From Ceratopteris richardii (Eukaryota > Streptophyta > Polypodiopsida > Polypodiales > Pteridaceae), in NCBI GenBank assembly GCA_020310875.1, contig CM035428.1:109752245-109816244 (forward strand): a stretch of DNA of 64,000 nt. The letters are read 5' to 3'. The notes under the pieces were generated by a model, which worked only from the letters and a program-made list of their open reading frames with translations, was not told the DNA's origin and did not search any database. Position numbers and translations under genes: made by a program. The number at the start of each line of letters is the position of its first letter. Within the stretch, counting starts at the first letter, position 1. Shown piece after piece: positions 8,939-19,207 of the stretch.

Positions 8939-11072
8939 TGTCGTCGAGATTTTCTCTCCTCTCTCACTTGTGAAGGCCTACAAAAAACATATTTGGTGAA
9001 GGTAGCCAAAATTCCCCGAGAAGTCCAGGATGCATCAAGGATGTCAAAGGAAGGTCACATACAAAGTTTCAAAGAAATCAAGAAAGTCCATGGTAGCGGT
9101 CAAAGCTGGTCAAAGTTGGGAAATTAGGGCAAAAATTTCATTGTCACCAAATTAGATGAAAATCCATATACTTGTAAAGATTGTCAAAGGCAGTCTATAG
9201 CCCAAATTTCAGCAGAAAATGGATTTTGTAGCACATTGATATGCTATGTTCATTTTGTAAAAATGTAAGTTTTCTAGTTTGACCCTACAAATTCTTGTAT
9301 AGAAAATTATGTTAGCCATATGGTTTGGCATGTATAAAGAACATATGTGGCTACATATTTGTATAAAGTTTCAAGGCTATCCGAGCTTCCTAGACACCTT
9401 AATGCCACCTTGCAAGCTTCCAAATGTAGTCAAACTTGTACAAGTTAGATTCAGATGGGAGTTTTTTCTGCATATTCCTGAAGGAGATCTTTGGAAACAT
9501 AGTCCTACAATGTTTCATCTTCATCAAAGCCTATTTGGAGGGTCAAAGAGTACAAAGTCCAGTTTTCAGGATCACCGCAGTTTTCTAGTTTAAGAAAATT
9601 GAAGGCTTGAATGTCTGCCACATGTCAAAATATGATTGAACCATGTTGTACGGTCAAGATGAGCTCATATTCAAGGGTGGAGATGCACTAAAGCATAAAG
9701 GAAGGAGGATCCACGAATTTTTTCCATAAAAGAAGACCTTTTTTACAATCAAAGATCAATAATGCAGCATTTCTCCAAAAATAGTGGCTTATCTTATCCG
9801 AATTGATGTCAGCACTGATCCGACGGTCCAGATCATCCCCAGATCCAATGGTGGAGAATGAGGGCGCCTAAATTTCACTCCTTTACACTAGATTTGATAG
9901 AAAGAGCAATTCCAAGCCATTGATTTGATTAATCAAATGGTTGTAATCAAAAGTAGTGATCCTAGAGTTGAGAGTTGATTTCTCTAGATCCAAGGGCCCA
10001 AATTCATTCAAAAAACTATATAAACCCCCCTCCAAACTCCTAGAGCATCATTGTTAGGCATCCATAGGGCTCATGCTAGCTTACGGTTTCCTTGAGACGA
10101 TCACCCTCGGTTGAGCGAGTGAGGATCCAAGGTGAGCTAGTATGAGTATAGAACCTAGTTTCAAATTTAAGTTAGAACTCCTATCTAGGATAGGCTCTTG
10201 AAACCAGCATCTCTATCTTGACTCACCCTCGGTGGAGCGTGTGAGTGAGTTAGAGCTGATTTTAATGAGTCTTAGACTTCTTTAGTTAGACGTTACGAGC
10301 CTAGACAGACATAGGGTCACTGGAGTGGAACTCACCTTCTTACGTGTGACATTCGGTTGAACTGTCATGGTTTGAGGGTCGGAACCACCTTTGATCAGTA
10401 GACTGCTTAGCATGACGTACCACGACGATATTTTACATGTAACTTAATTCAAATCCTTTTAATTCATGTCACTTGTCACTTGTCTCTTGTCTCCTCTCTC
10501 AGTCTCTTAAGTATTTTTACATGTCTTCTATTTCTTCTATGTGTGAGAAGGCTCCGCAGTATTGCGTTGAACCAGTGAGGATGTTTCTTTGAGCTTGTGA
10601 GTAAACTCTATCATCATAATTCACTTGCATGCATATAATCCAAACATACCCATACATATTGATTAGTTTCTGAAAGTGTATAAGAAGCTCCAATATTGGA
10701 CCATTCTTCCTTTCGAAACTGGTTTATGTGTAAGGGTTCCATCTATTCTCGTCATGCATACATATCATCCAAAGAAGACTATGCATATGGATTGGAATTA
10801 GGAAGTGTTTAAGAAGCTCCTCCAATGGACCATTCTTCCTTCCAAATTTCATTCGTATGTATGGTTCTCTTTCATTCTTATCATTCATGTTCATAAATCT
10901 AACTTGCACTCCTACATTCCTATTCCCATAATCATTTCAACATCTCTCTCTTCTCCATACTCAACATTAATTTCACCTTCACATCTTTAAACCTTCCAAC
11001 ATTCATTAGCTTCATACACCCTGTGTGTGCCACGACCGGACCCGATCCACCCGGATTGCGATCACCTCCACA
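8939..11072 (+). repeat. E2 5' LTR
   Basis: It begins TGTCGTCG and ends CTCCACA. Besides the promoter it holds internal imperfect repeats: two copies of a roughly 125-bp unit at about 10630-10890 (each with AAGAAGCTCC and GGACCATTCTTCCTT), and two copies of a CACCCTCGGT(T/G)GAGCG block near 10105 and 10225. A 94-codon open frame at 9309-9593 recurs in the other LTR only because the LTRs are copies of each other. Confidence 0.92.
10017..10024 (+). promoter_or_regulatory. TATA box of the E2 5' LTR
   Basis: TATATAAA is followed by CCCCCC and a CA-containing stretch about 30 bp downstream, a good plant core promoter. The same site is in the other LTR at 18152-18159. Transcription would start about 1.0 kb before the LTR end. 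Confidence 0.7.
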
Positions 11073-11293
11073 TTTGAACCCGACGTGAAACGCTTCGTGG
11101 CATTTGCTTCTGATCTTGTTGGGAGGTTGTGATCCATATCCTTTGTTTCATATTTTTCATCCTCATCATATCATCATCATCAGTCTTGAGTGTTGCACTG
11201 GATTTCTCACAGTATCGTGCACATCTTCGTCGTGAAGTAAACGCATTTGTGAGAGATCTAGAGCATCGTGCATCACTTGCTTATTCACATAAG
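11073..11293 (+). other. E2 leader; primer site not recognised
   Basis: Directly after the LTR the sequence reads TTTGAACCCGACGTG. I could not match it to the 3' end of a plant tRNA from memory. It resembles the T-arm region of a tRNA more than an acceptor end, so priming from an internal tRNA segment is possible but unproven. The gag frame is already open here, but its first ATG is at 11294. Confidence 0.4.
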
Positions 11294-11773
11294 ATGGAGG
11301 AAGGATTCAAATCCCTTATTGTTGAGAAACAAGGCCAAAGAATAGTCTCTTCTATGTTGAGAGAGAAGGGAAAATTCAATGGCATCAACATCACAAGCTA
11401 CTTAGATTTGTTTGAAGAGCAATCTATGATTTTTGGTCTTCCCAAAGATCTTTTGATATCATTCTTTGAACGAATTGTTGATAGCTCTATCATAAACCGT
11501 GTCACTCAATATGATAGTCTTCCTTGGAGTGATTTTAGAAAGGAGATGCTCAAAGAATTCTATCTTGAAGATTATAGCCAACATAATCGAGATGGATTCT
11601 TACGATGGGTCAATTCTCCAAAGCCTAGTAGCTCTATTACTCACTTACAAAATGAGTATATTAGACGCTATGAACAACTTCCTGATGAGGATAAGATAAC
11701 TTTGGAACCTGATCTTGTGATCAATTTTCTTAAGCTTCTTCATCCTGAAACTCGTAGGGAAGTTGAACGGTGA
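11294..11773 (+). CDS. E2 gag, N-terminal part
   Basis: The open frame extends upstream to about 11129 but the first ATG is at 11294. The protein has the helical pattern of Ty3 retrotransposon gag: a KGKFNGINITSYLDLFEEQ stretch, then a W-containing segment (LPWSDFRKEMLKEFYLEDY), and a YEQLPDEDK region near the end. This is the capsid-forming part in the family. The knuckle and protease follow in the next open stretch (11822-14167). An apparently hydrophobic start upstream of 11294 depends on a non-ATG codon and should not be read as a signal peptide. Confidence 0.75.
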   Translation: MEEGFKSLIVEKQGQRIVSSMLREKGKFNGINITSYLDLFEEQSMIFGLPKDLLISFFERIVDSSIINRVTQYDSLPWSDFRKEMLKEFYLEDYSQHNRDGFLRWVNSPKPSSSITHLQNEYIRRYEQLPDEDKITLEPDLVINFLKLLHPETRREVER

Positions 11774-11821
11774 TTAGAAGAACCAGATAAGCGCTATGGT
11801 CTTACTGACAATTGGCAAAAA

Positions 11822-14167
11822 GTGCGTAAAGTAGTAGAGGCTGTAGCCCATAGACATCAAAGACAATCCATGCTTTATGAGCAAACTAGTCTTCCTCAAG
11901 CTAGCCTTCCACAAACTAAGGAGCAAGTTAGAGAACAATCCCATGCTATGCTTTTTGACTCTACTCCTGTTCCTCAAATGATGGAGCCTAATCAAGGTTT
12001 TAAAGTAGAGCCAAATAAAAGTGTAGTTGAACAATCTCAAGTGGATATTCTCACTAAGCAAATGGAAAGTCTTATTGCTACACAATCCAATTTGGCCAAG
12101 ACTATAGATGCTTTACAATCTAATTACACCAAAACTTTCCAAAATCAAATGAACCCAATGACTTTTCAAGAGCCTAATCAACATGTTATAGCTACCAATC
12201 AAAATCCACAAGTAGCTCCTACTCAAGCATATCAAGTTCCTCCAATGCATAATCCTCCAATGCATAATCCTTCAATGCAAAATCCTCATCCTCATGTGCA
12301 AAATCCTCAAATGTATCAAAACATGTATCCTCAAGCTTCACAAATAGCTTTTCAAAATCCTCAAAATCAAAATTTTCAAAATCATCAACCGTATAATATG
12401 GAAGATCCTCTTGCACCTCAAGTACCACATGTTGCTCCCCAAGCTCCTCAAATACATCAATTGCCTTATCAAAATCCTAATTATCCTGTTCAAGCAATAC
12501 CTTATCAACAAAATCCTCAATTTCAAAATTTCCCACCACAAGTTAATCAAAATCCTCAAAATCAAAATGGTTTTGTGCGTGGCCCTCGTAGGTGTCCTTG
12601 GTGTGATTCGTTAGAGCACTTTTTGAGAGATTGTGAATTATTGAAGGCTGCTAAGGAGCAACGACTAGTAATAGACATAGACAAGAAAATCTGTGACTAT
12701 CGATCTAGGCTACCTTTGCAAGGAAATTATGGTAAGGGAGGAATGAAAAAACATTATGAAAATATAACCATAATGGACATAGGAACTAGAGGAGTGAAAC
12801 TAGAAGCTCTTGATGAACAACAAGTAGAATCAAGTAAACCCACAAAGGAAGGTGATTTTTCTATAGAGGCTTTAGTAAGAGCACGGGATGAGATTAGGAG
12901 AATAACGGCTTGGGAGTCACCGATAGAAGATCAATCTCTTATTTCTCACATATCCAATGTAGAAGAAAAACGAAAAAGAGATGAAGCTGAGCCTAGTGAA
13001 AGAAGAGTGACTCGAAAACAAACCTCAGAGGGAATAGAAACAATCATAGAGCAAGGAGAAACATCACAATCCAAAGATAAAAAACAAGAATCAGAACCCA
13101 ATGAACAAAAACAAGAGGAGAAACAAAAAGGGAAGAAGACAAAGCAAAGAAAAATAGAACCAAAGCCTTTAGATAAACAAGAACAATCAAAACAAACTGA
13201 AGACCAAACACGAGAACATGAACAAAAACAAGACCCTGAGCAAAAACAAAAGAAACCAAAGAGAAAACCTAAAGCCATCTTGATTTCAGAAATTGAGAGA
13301 AAAATAGATCCTATGGAGATTTTAGATGACATTTTGCTTAAGAGTCAAGTGACTATGTCTTTAGAACAAGTTTTCTCTATTGCAAAGCCTGTTTTTAAAG
13401 ATAACTTTATCGGCCTAATTAAAAGGAAGAGGTTTCCACTTAATCTAGATACTGAGATGCAAGATTCTCTAGATCAAGATCAAGCTATGAATGAAGCCTT
13501 AAACTTTGATGAATCTGATGAAGAGGACTTTGATGATGATGAAGTAAATGTTAATAAAAATTTCTTAGGACCTATTCACCCTGACCATGAAAATCATGAA
13601 AACAATCCTGAAAGTCACTTTAAAAGAACATTTTGGTCTAGAGGTACATCAGAGATGCATGTTAAAATAGGAAATGATAAGAACACTATCACTGTAAATG
13701 CATTAGTAGATTCCGGCTCTGAAATCAATGTGATTTCAAGAGAAGTCTATGATAAGTTTCGATGGCCCATAGATAAAGATTGTGGATGGCGTATGAGAAC
13801 TGCAGATAATGGTGTAGGTACCCTGTATGGAGCTTGTGCTAGTGTGCCCATATCCATAGGAGGAATCACAGAAGAGTTTCACTTTTTTATTCAAGATAAT
13901 TGCTCCTATGAAGTTCTCTTAGGTCAACCCTTTATTTGTGAGAGTCGTATGGAAACTAAAGCCATGGATGATGGGTCTACCTATGCTAGATTCAAGTCTA
14001 AGGATGGAATGCAATCACTTCAAGTCATGACAGTAGGAGTGAATCATCCTAGGAATCGATTGTCAATTAGAAAGAAACCTATTGTTACTCAGGGTCACGA
14101 GCATGCTTGTAGTGATTGTGCACCTCGATTCATGTTTGGAGCTACATATGATCAAAATTTCGGATAG
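11822..14167 (+). CDS. E2 gag C-terminus and protease
   Basis: This 781-codon frame has four zones. Residues 1-120 continue gag. Residues about 125-255 are extremely rich in Q, N and P, with repeated PPMHNP/QNPQ units like a prion-like low-complexity linker. A zinc knuckle CPWCDSLEHFLRDC follows at about 260-273. Residues about 370-500 are K/E/Q-rich. Near residue 630 comes a retropepsin, ALVDSGSEINVISREVYDKF, with the flap-distal LLGQPFI motif near 700. This fits gag-C, nucleocapsid and protease of a Ty3 element. The order and single frame suggest gag-PR translation as one polyprotein. Confidence 0.85.
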   Translation: MRKVVEAVAHRHQRQSMLYEQTSLPQASLPQTKEQVREQSHAMLFDSTPVPQMMEPNQGFKVEPNKSVVEQSQVDILTKQMESLIATQSNLAKTIDALQSNYTKTFQNQMNPMTFQEPNQHVIATNQNPQVAPTQAYQVPPMHNPPMHNPSMQNPHPHVQNPQMYQNMYPQASQIAFQNPQNQNFQNHQPYNMEDPLAPQVPHVAPQAPQIHQLPYQNPNYPVQAIPYQQNPQFQNFPPQVNQNPQNQNGFVRGPRRCPWCDSLEHFLRDCELLKAAKEQRLVIDIDKKICDYRSRLPLQGNYGKGGMKKHYENITIMDIGTRGVKLEALDEQQVESSKPTKEGDFSIEALVRARDEIRRITAWESPIEDQSLISHISNVEEKRKRDEAEPSERRVTRKQTSEGIETIIEQGETSQSKDKKQESEPNEQKQEEKQKGKKTKQRKIEPKPLDKQEQSKQTEDQTREHEQKQDPEQKQKKPKRKPKAILISEIERKIDPMEILDDILLKSQVTMSLEQVFSIAKPVFKDNFIGLIKRKRFPLNLDTEMQDSLDQDQAMNEALNFDESDEEDFDDDEVNVNKNFLGPIHPDHENHENNPESHFKRTFWSRGTSEMHVKIGNDKNTITVNALVDSGSEINVISREVYDKFRWPIDKDCGWRMRTADNGVGTLYGACASVPISIGGITEEFHFFIQDNCSYEVLLGQPFICESRMETKAMDDGSTYARFKSKDGMQSLQVMTVGVNHPRNRLSIRKKPIVTQGHEHACSDCAPRFMFGATYDQNFG

Positions 14168-14226
14168 AATCCATTGTTGAGCGAGACAACAGTGGATATT
14201 GGTTTGACATCTCGCATCCAACCAAC

Positions 14227-15081
14227 ATGTACAATAGTTTGTCACTTTGTTTTCCACATTCTAGATTAGATTTTCTTCATAAGAGTCAATTGTCCAAGTC
14301 TTTTATCCAAAAAAGCCAAAAAAATTATAAAAACAACAAAATCATGGAACATGATGAGAACATTGAGCATGTGATTGAGACATCTCATTGTTTCTCTACT
14401 CTTGAGGAGTTAGAGTTATGTCTTCAACAAAATTCTAATTCCCATATTATTCTTATTTCTTCCCTTGATGAGTATGCTCTAATCCAAGAGTATGCTCTCA
14501 ATGTTGACAAGTGCTCAAAATTTAACCAAACACATGATGCCTTAGTTGAAACAAAGTACAAAACTGTAGACAAAAAAATCAAACCCATAGCTCAACCATT
14601 ACCTCAAGGAAGTAATGAAAAAATTATTGATGTGAAAAATGATCCAATTCTTCGGGATAAGAAAAACATAGGACATACATTCACGGATGAGACAATCAAA
14701 CAGGTGAAAATTGGTAGAGATGATGACTTTCTTTTGCCAGCAGAGAGAGATAAATTTGAGAGAGTAATACGGAGCCATGGAAAAGCATTTACTATGTATC
14801 CTCATGAGATTGGTTGTGTAGATCCTAAGCTAGTTGCACCCATGATAATCTTTACTATTCCACATATTCCATGGAATCTTCGCCCTATACCAGTTCCAAA
14901 GGCTCACTTACCTGAGCTAATGAAACTACTTAAGGAGAAGATAAACATGAGAATTTTAGAGCCATCTTTTGCACCTTACTCAAACAGATGGTTCACTGTG
15001 CCTAAAAAGAATGGGAAACTACGTTTTATTCAAGATCTCCAACCTGTCAATAAAGTCACCATAAGCTTGAAGATGTCATAA
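14227..15081 (+). pseudogene. E2 start of reverse transcriptase
   Basis: After about 120 non-conserved residues the frame reaches the entry of a Ty3 RT: RPIPVPKAHLPELMKLL, then EPSFAPYSNRWFTVPKKNGK and LRFIQDLQPVNK. The YxDD box and RNase H are not found in E2. The element's pol is incomplete. Confidence 0.8.
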
Positions 15082-15084
15082 GTC

Positions 15085-15854
15085 GCTTTGGGTACATAGA
15101 GAAAGTAGTTGCCGATCGTGGAGAGTTAAATGCGAGAGAAGCTAAAGAGTTCTTTGAGCGTCACGGTATTCGTTTGTCTCTCACCACTGCATATAATCCA
15201 GAGGCCAATGGTAAAATAGAGAGAGGGCATCCACCTATTGTGAAAGCCATATCTAAAGCATGTAACGGTGACATCAAACAATGGCCTAAATTCTTATCTT
15301 TTGCACTTTGGGCAGATAGAATGACATGCACACGTACTACTGGATATATGCCTGCTGAACTCATGTACTGTCAAAAACCATTGTTTCCAATTCAGTCTCA
15401 TATTTCTGCATGGTCAAATTTGCCTTGGTCTGAAAACATGTCTACTGATGATTTTTTGAGTTTGCGTATTAAACAGTTAGAACAAGGTAAATTAAGACTT
15501 GATGATGCTGTTGAAAAATTAAGAGAATCTAGAATGAAGAACAAGCATTATTTTGATAAAACTCATCGATTGCGTCCTAAGCCAATTGAAGTAGGAGATT
15601 GGGTGCTCATTTATGATAGTACATTTGACTCTCAATATGATGCACGCAAAAAGCTCACTCAACGGTGGTTTGGGCCATACATTGTATCAAAAGTCAACAA
15701 CAATGGTACGTATGCTCTTTGTGAATTAAATGGTGTTGCACTAAAAACTTTGATTGCAGGTAAAAGGATAAAGTTATTCAAGAAGCGTGATAATGACGAG
15801 TACATTTTGGATGAGGACATTGAAGAAGATGACAACAATGAGGCCAATTCATAA
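15085..15854 (+). pseudogene. E2 integrase, C-terminal part of the core and C-terminal domain
   Basis: The segment begins within an rve integrase core (VVADRG, then LTTAYNPEANGKIERGH, containing the late D and E) and continues through the usual WADRMTCTRTTGYMPAEL helix region to a C-terminal domain with VGDWVLIYDS and LTQRWFGPYIV, an SH3-like GPY/F module. GPY/F marks Ty3 integrases. No chromodomain follows. The zinc-binding HHCC domain is not present in E2. Confidence 0.85.
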
Positions 15855-17063
15855 ACAGGAGTATCCATGTTATAAAAAAATAAAAAAAGAAAAAAAAAAT
15901 GAAAAACATCATTAATTTTTCAAGTTCATGTTGCTTTGTTTTTTTTTCAAGTTCATTCTATTTTTTTTCCATGCTTGTTTCATGCATGTTTTTTTCAGTC
16001 TTTGCATCACATTGCATATCCACATCACTTGAGTCAAAAAAGGGCAAATGATGATTTCTCTACTTGTGTAAAATTTTATCTTAAGTAGTAACTTATCTAC
16101 CAAGAAATTGTTTATAATCTAGGATTGTGGAAAGATAGGGCATGTAGATTTGGAGGTTTATTTTGGTGACATGACTTTCATATATAAACATGCATATGTA
16201 TCCTATATCGAAAGCATAATTGTTGAAATCCTAGCTCCTTCTATTGCACGTTTCTACATCCTTAGTCCATCTCACAGCACTTGTATCGGAGTTTAAACGA
16301 CTGTTCTCCGTCATAAAAAATGGTTGTACCTTGTATCGGGGTTTAATTTTTCCTTGTCAAAAAAAAAAAAAAAAAAAAAAGCTACATGTTACCAAGAAGT
16401 TTACACTTTCTTCCACCCCAAAAAAGTGATCGTAACCATAAAGTTGCCGAATCATCACCATCGTCGAAAAAAAAAAAAAAAGAGCAAACCAAAGGAGGAT
16501 AAAGAGGCATAGTAGAATAAATCACGGGCTATATAAGCAGATTTATGCATAAGTGGAGTTTAGTTAGATTTCCTTGCATGTTATTAGAGAAAGAGCATTT
16601 TCATATTTATGTAGGAAAGGAGTTGATCTAAAATAAGCTAAAGATGAAAGATGTCTCTTGAAAATCCTAAATCTTTGTTTATAATCATATTTAAGGTAGA
16701 TTGCTTTATGAAAAGGTACAAAATTTTCTTCAAGATGAGAGGAACTGATGCTTAAAACGACTCAATACATCCACTTCCACTTCATATTGATGCTTGTTTT
16801 TTTTCTTTCTTGTTGCCAATGTTGCTTGTTCATTTGCATATATGTTGCCTATTTGTTCATGCATATTCATGTTGCCTGTTTCAATTCTTTCTTTCATGCA
16901 AATTTTGCTTCATGTCAAGTTACCTACTTATTCATGCATATAATCAATTTTCCTTCCATGTTTCTTATGTTGCCTATAAAAGAATTTGATGCCTGGAACA
17001 TTTTGTTTTTCACAGATGCTAGAGTGGCGCTTCCGGAGGAATCGCAGGTTTAGTGGGGGCGAA
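15855..17063 (+). other. E2 3' untranslated region with A-tracts
   Basis: About 1.2 kb without a supportable gene. It has long A-tracts near 15876-15900, 16360-16380 and 16466-16482, two TTGTATCGG(A/G)GTTTAA copies near 16281 and 16333, and a run of TTCATGCA-type repeats at 16855-16945. The last bases before the LTR, AGTGGGGGCGA, serve as the polypurine tract. Confidence 0.6.
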
Positions 17064-19207
17064 TGTCGTCGAGATTTTCTCTCCTCTCTCACTTGTGAAG
17101 GCCTACAAAAAACATATTTGGTGAAGGTAGCCAAAATTCCCCGAGAAGTCCAGGATGCATCAAGGATGTCAAAGGAAGGTCACATACAAAGTTTCAAAGA
17201 AATCAAGAAAGTCCATGGTAGCGGTCAAAGCTGGTCAAAGCTGGTCAAAGTTGGGAAATTAGGGCAAAAATTTCATTGTCACCAAATTAGATGAAAATCC
17301 ATATACTTGTAAAGATTGTCAAAGGCAGTCTATAGCCCAAATTTTAGCAGAAAATGGATTTTGTAGCACATTGATATGCTATGTTCATTTTGTAAAAATG
17401 TAATTTTTCTAGTTTGACCCTACAAATTCTTGTATAGAAAATTATGTTAGCCATATGGTTTGGCATGTATAAAGAACATATGTGGCTACATATTTGTATA
17501 AAGTTTCAAGGCTATCCGAGCTTCCTAGACACCTTAATGCCACCTTGCAAGCTTCCAAATGTAGTCAAACTTGTACAAGTTAGATTCAGATGGGAGTTTT
17601 TTTTGCATATTCCTGAAGGAGATCTTTGGAAACATAGTCCTACAATGTTTCATCTTCATCAAAGCCTATTTGGAGGGTCAAAGAGTACAAAGTCCAGTTT
17701 TCAGGATCACCGCAGTTTTCTAGTTTAAGAAAATTGAAGGCTTGAATGTCTGCCACATGTCAAAATATGATTGAACCATGTTGTACGGTCAAGATGAGCT
17801 CATATTCAAGGGTGGAGATGCACTAAAGCATAAAGGAAGGAGGATCCACGAATTTTTTCCATAAAAGAAGACCTTTTTTACAATCAAAGATCAATAATGC
17901 AACATTTCTCCAAAAATAGTGGCTTATCTTATCCGAATTGATGTCAGCACTGATCCGACGGTCCAGATCATCCCCAGATCCAATGGTGGAGAATGAGGGC
18001 GCCTAAATTTCACTCCTTTACACTAGATTTGATAGAAAGAGCAATTCCAAGCCATTGATTTGATTAATCAAATGGTTGTAATCAAAAGTAGTGATCCTAG
18101 AGTTGAGAGTTGATTTCTCTAGATCCAAGGGCCCAAATTCATTCAAAAAACTATATAAACCCCCCTCCAAACTCCTAGAGCATCATTTTTAGGCATCCAT
18201 AGGGCTCATGCTAGCTTACGGTTTCCTTGAGACGATCACCCTCGGTTGAGCGAGTGAGGATCCAAGGTGAGCTAGTATGAGTATAGAACCTAGTTTCAAA
18301 TTTAAGTTAGAACTCCTATCTAGGATAGGCTCTTGAAACCAGCATCTCTATCTTGACTCACCCTCGGTGGAGCGTGTGAGTGAGTTAGAGCTGATTTTAA
18401 TGAGTCTTAGACTTCTTTAGTTAGACGTTACGAGCCTAGACAGACATAGGGTCACTGGAGTGGAACTCACCTTCTTACGTGTGACATTCGGTTGAACTGT
18501 CATGGTTTGAGGGTCGGAACCACCTTTGATCAGTAGACTGCTTAGCATGACGTACCACGACGATATTTTACATGTAACTTAATTCAAATCCTTTTAATTC
18601 ATGTCACTTGTCACTTGTCTCTTGTCTCCTCTCTCAGTCTCTTAAGTATTTTTACATGTCTTCTATTTCTTCTATGTGTGAGAAGGCTCCGCAGTATTGC
18701 GTTGAACCAGTGAGGATGTTTCTTTGAGCTTGTGAGTAAACTCTATCATCATAATTCACTTGCATGCATATAATCCAAACATACCCATACATATTGATTA
18801 GTTTCTGAAAGTGTATAAGAAGCTCCAATATTGGACCATTCTTCCTTTCGAAACTGGTTTATGTGTAAGGGTTCCGTCTATTCTCGTCATGCATACATAT
18901 CATCCAAAGAAGACTATGCATATGGATTGGAATTAGGAAGTGTTTAAGAAGCTCCTTCAATGGACCATTCTTCCTTCCAAATTTCATTCGTATGTATGGT
19001 TCTCTTTCATTCTTATCATTCATGTTCATAAATCTAACTTGCACTCCTACATTCCTATTCCCATAATCATTTCAACATCTCTCTCTTCTCCATACTCAAC
19101 ATTAATTTCACCTTCACATCTTTAAACCTTCCAACATTCATTAGCTTCATACACCCTGTGTGTGCCACGACCGGACCCGATCCACCCGGATTGCGATCAC
19201 CTCCACA
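17064..19207 (+). repeat. E2 3' LTR
   Basis: It is a near-identical copy of 8939-11072. By eye it has about seven substitutions and one additional CTGGTCAAAG unit near 17230. The TATA box is at 18152-18159. The following ACGG repeats the four bases that precede the 5' LTR, and G2 sequence resumes there. Confidence 0.92.

Larger units (their letters stand above)
8939..19207 (+). mobile_element. E2: young Ty3/gypsy element with 2.1-kb LTRs
   Basis: Two nearly identical LTRs (8939-11072 and 17064-19207) flank a 6-kb interior coding gag, a zinc knuckle, protease, the beginning of RT, and the core and C-terminus of integrase. The 4-bp ACGG immediately outside both ends matches a target duplication in G2. 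By eye the LTRs differ by about seven substitutions in 2,134 bp plus one extra copy of a 10-bp repeat, i.e. about 0.3%, so the insertion is very recent. Pol is incomplete although the LTRs are young, so the copy probably depended on proteins made elsewhere. I count only a few breaks. Confidence 0.9.

Noticed and set aside
9309-9593. 94-codon frame present identically in both E2 LTRs (also 17444-17728)
   Set aside because: Conserved only because the LTRs are recent copies; no domain and no coding signal.
11129-11200. Signal peptide on E2 gag
   Set aside because: The hydrophobic start depends on a GTG codon in leader sequence; the first ATG is at 11294.
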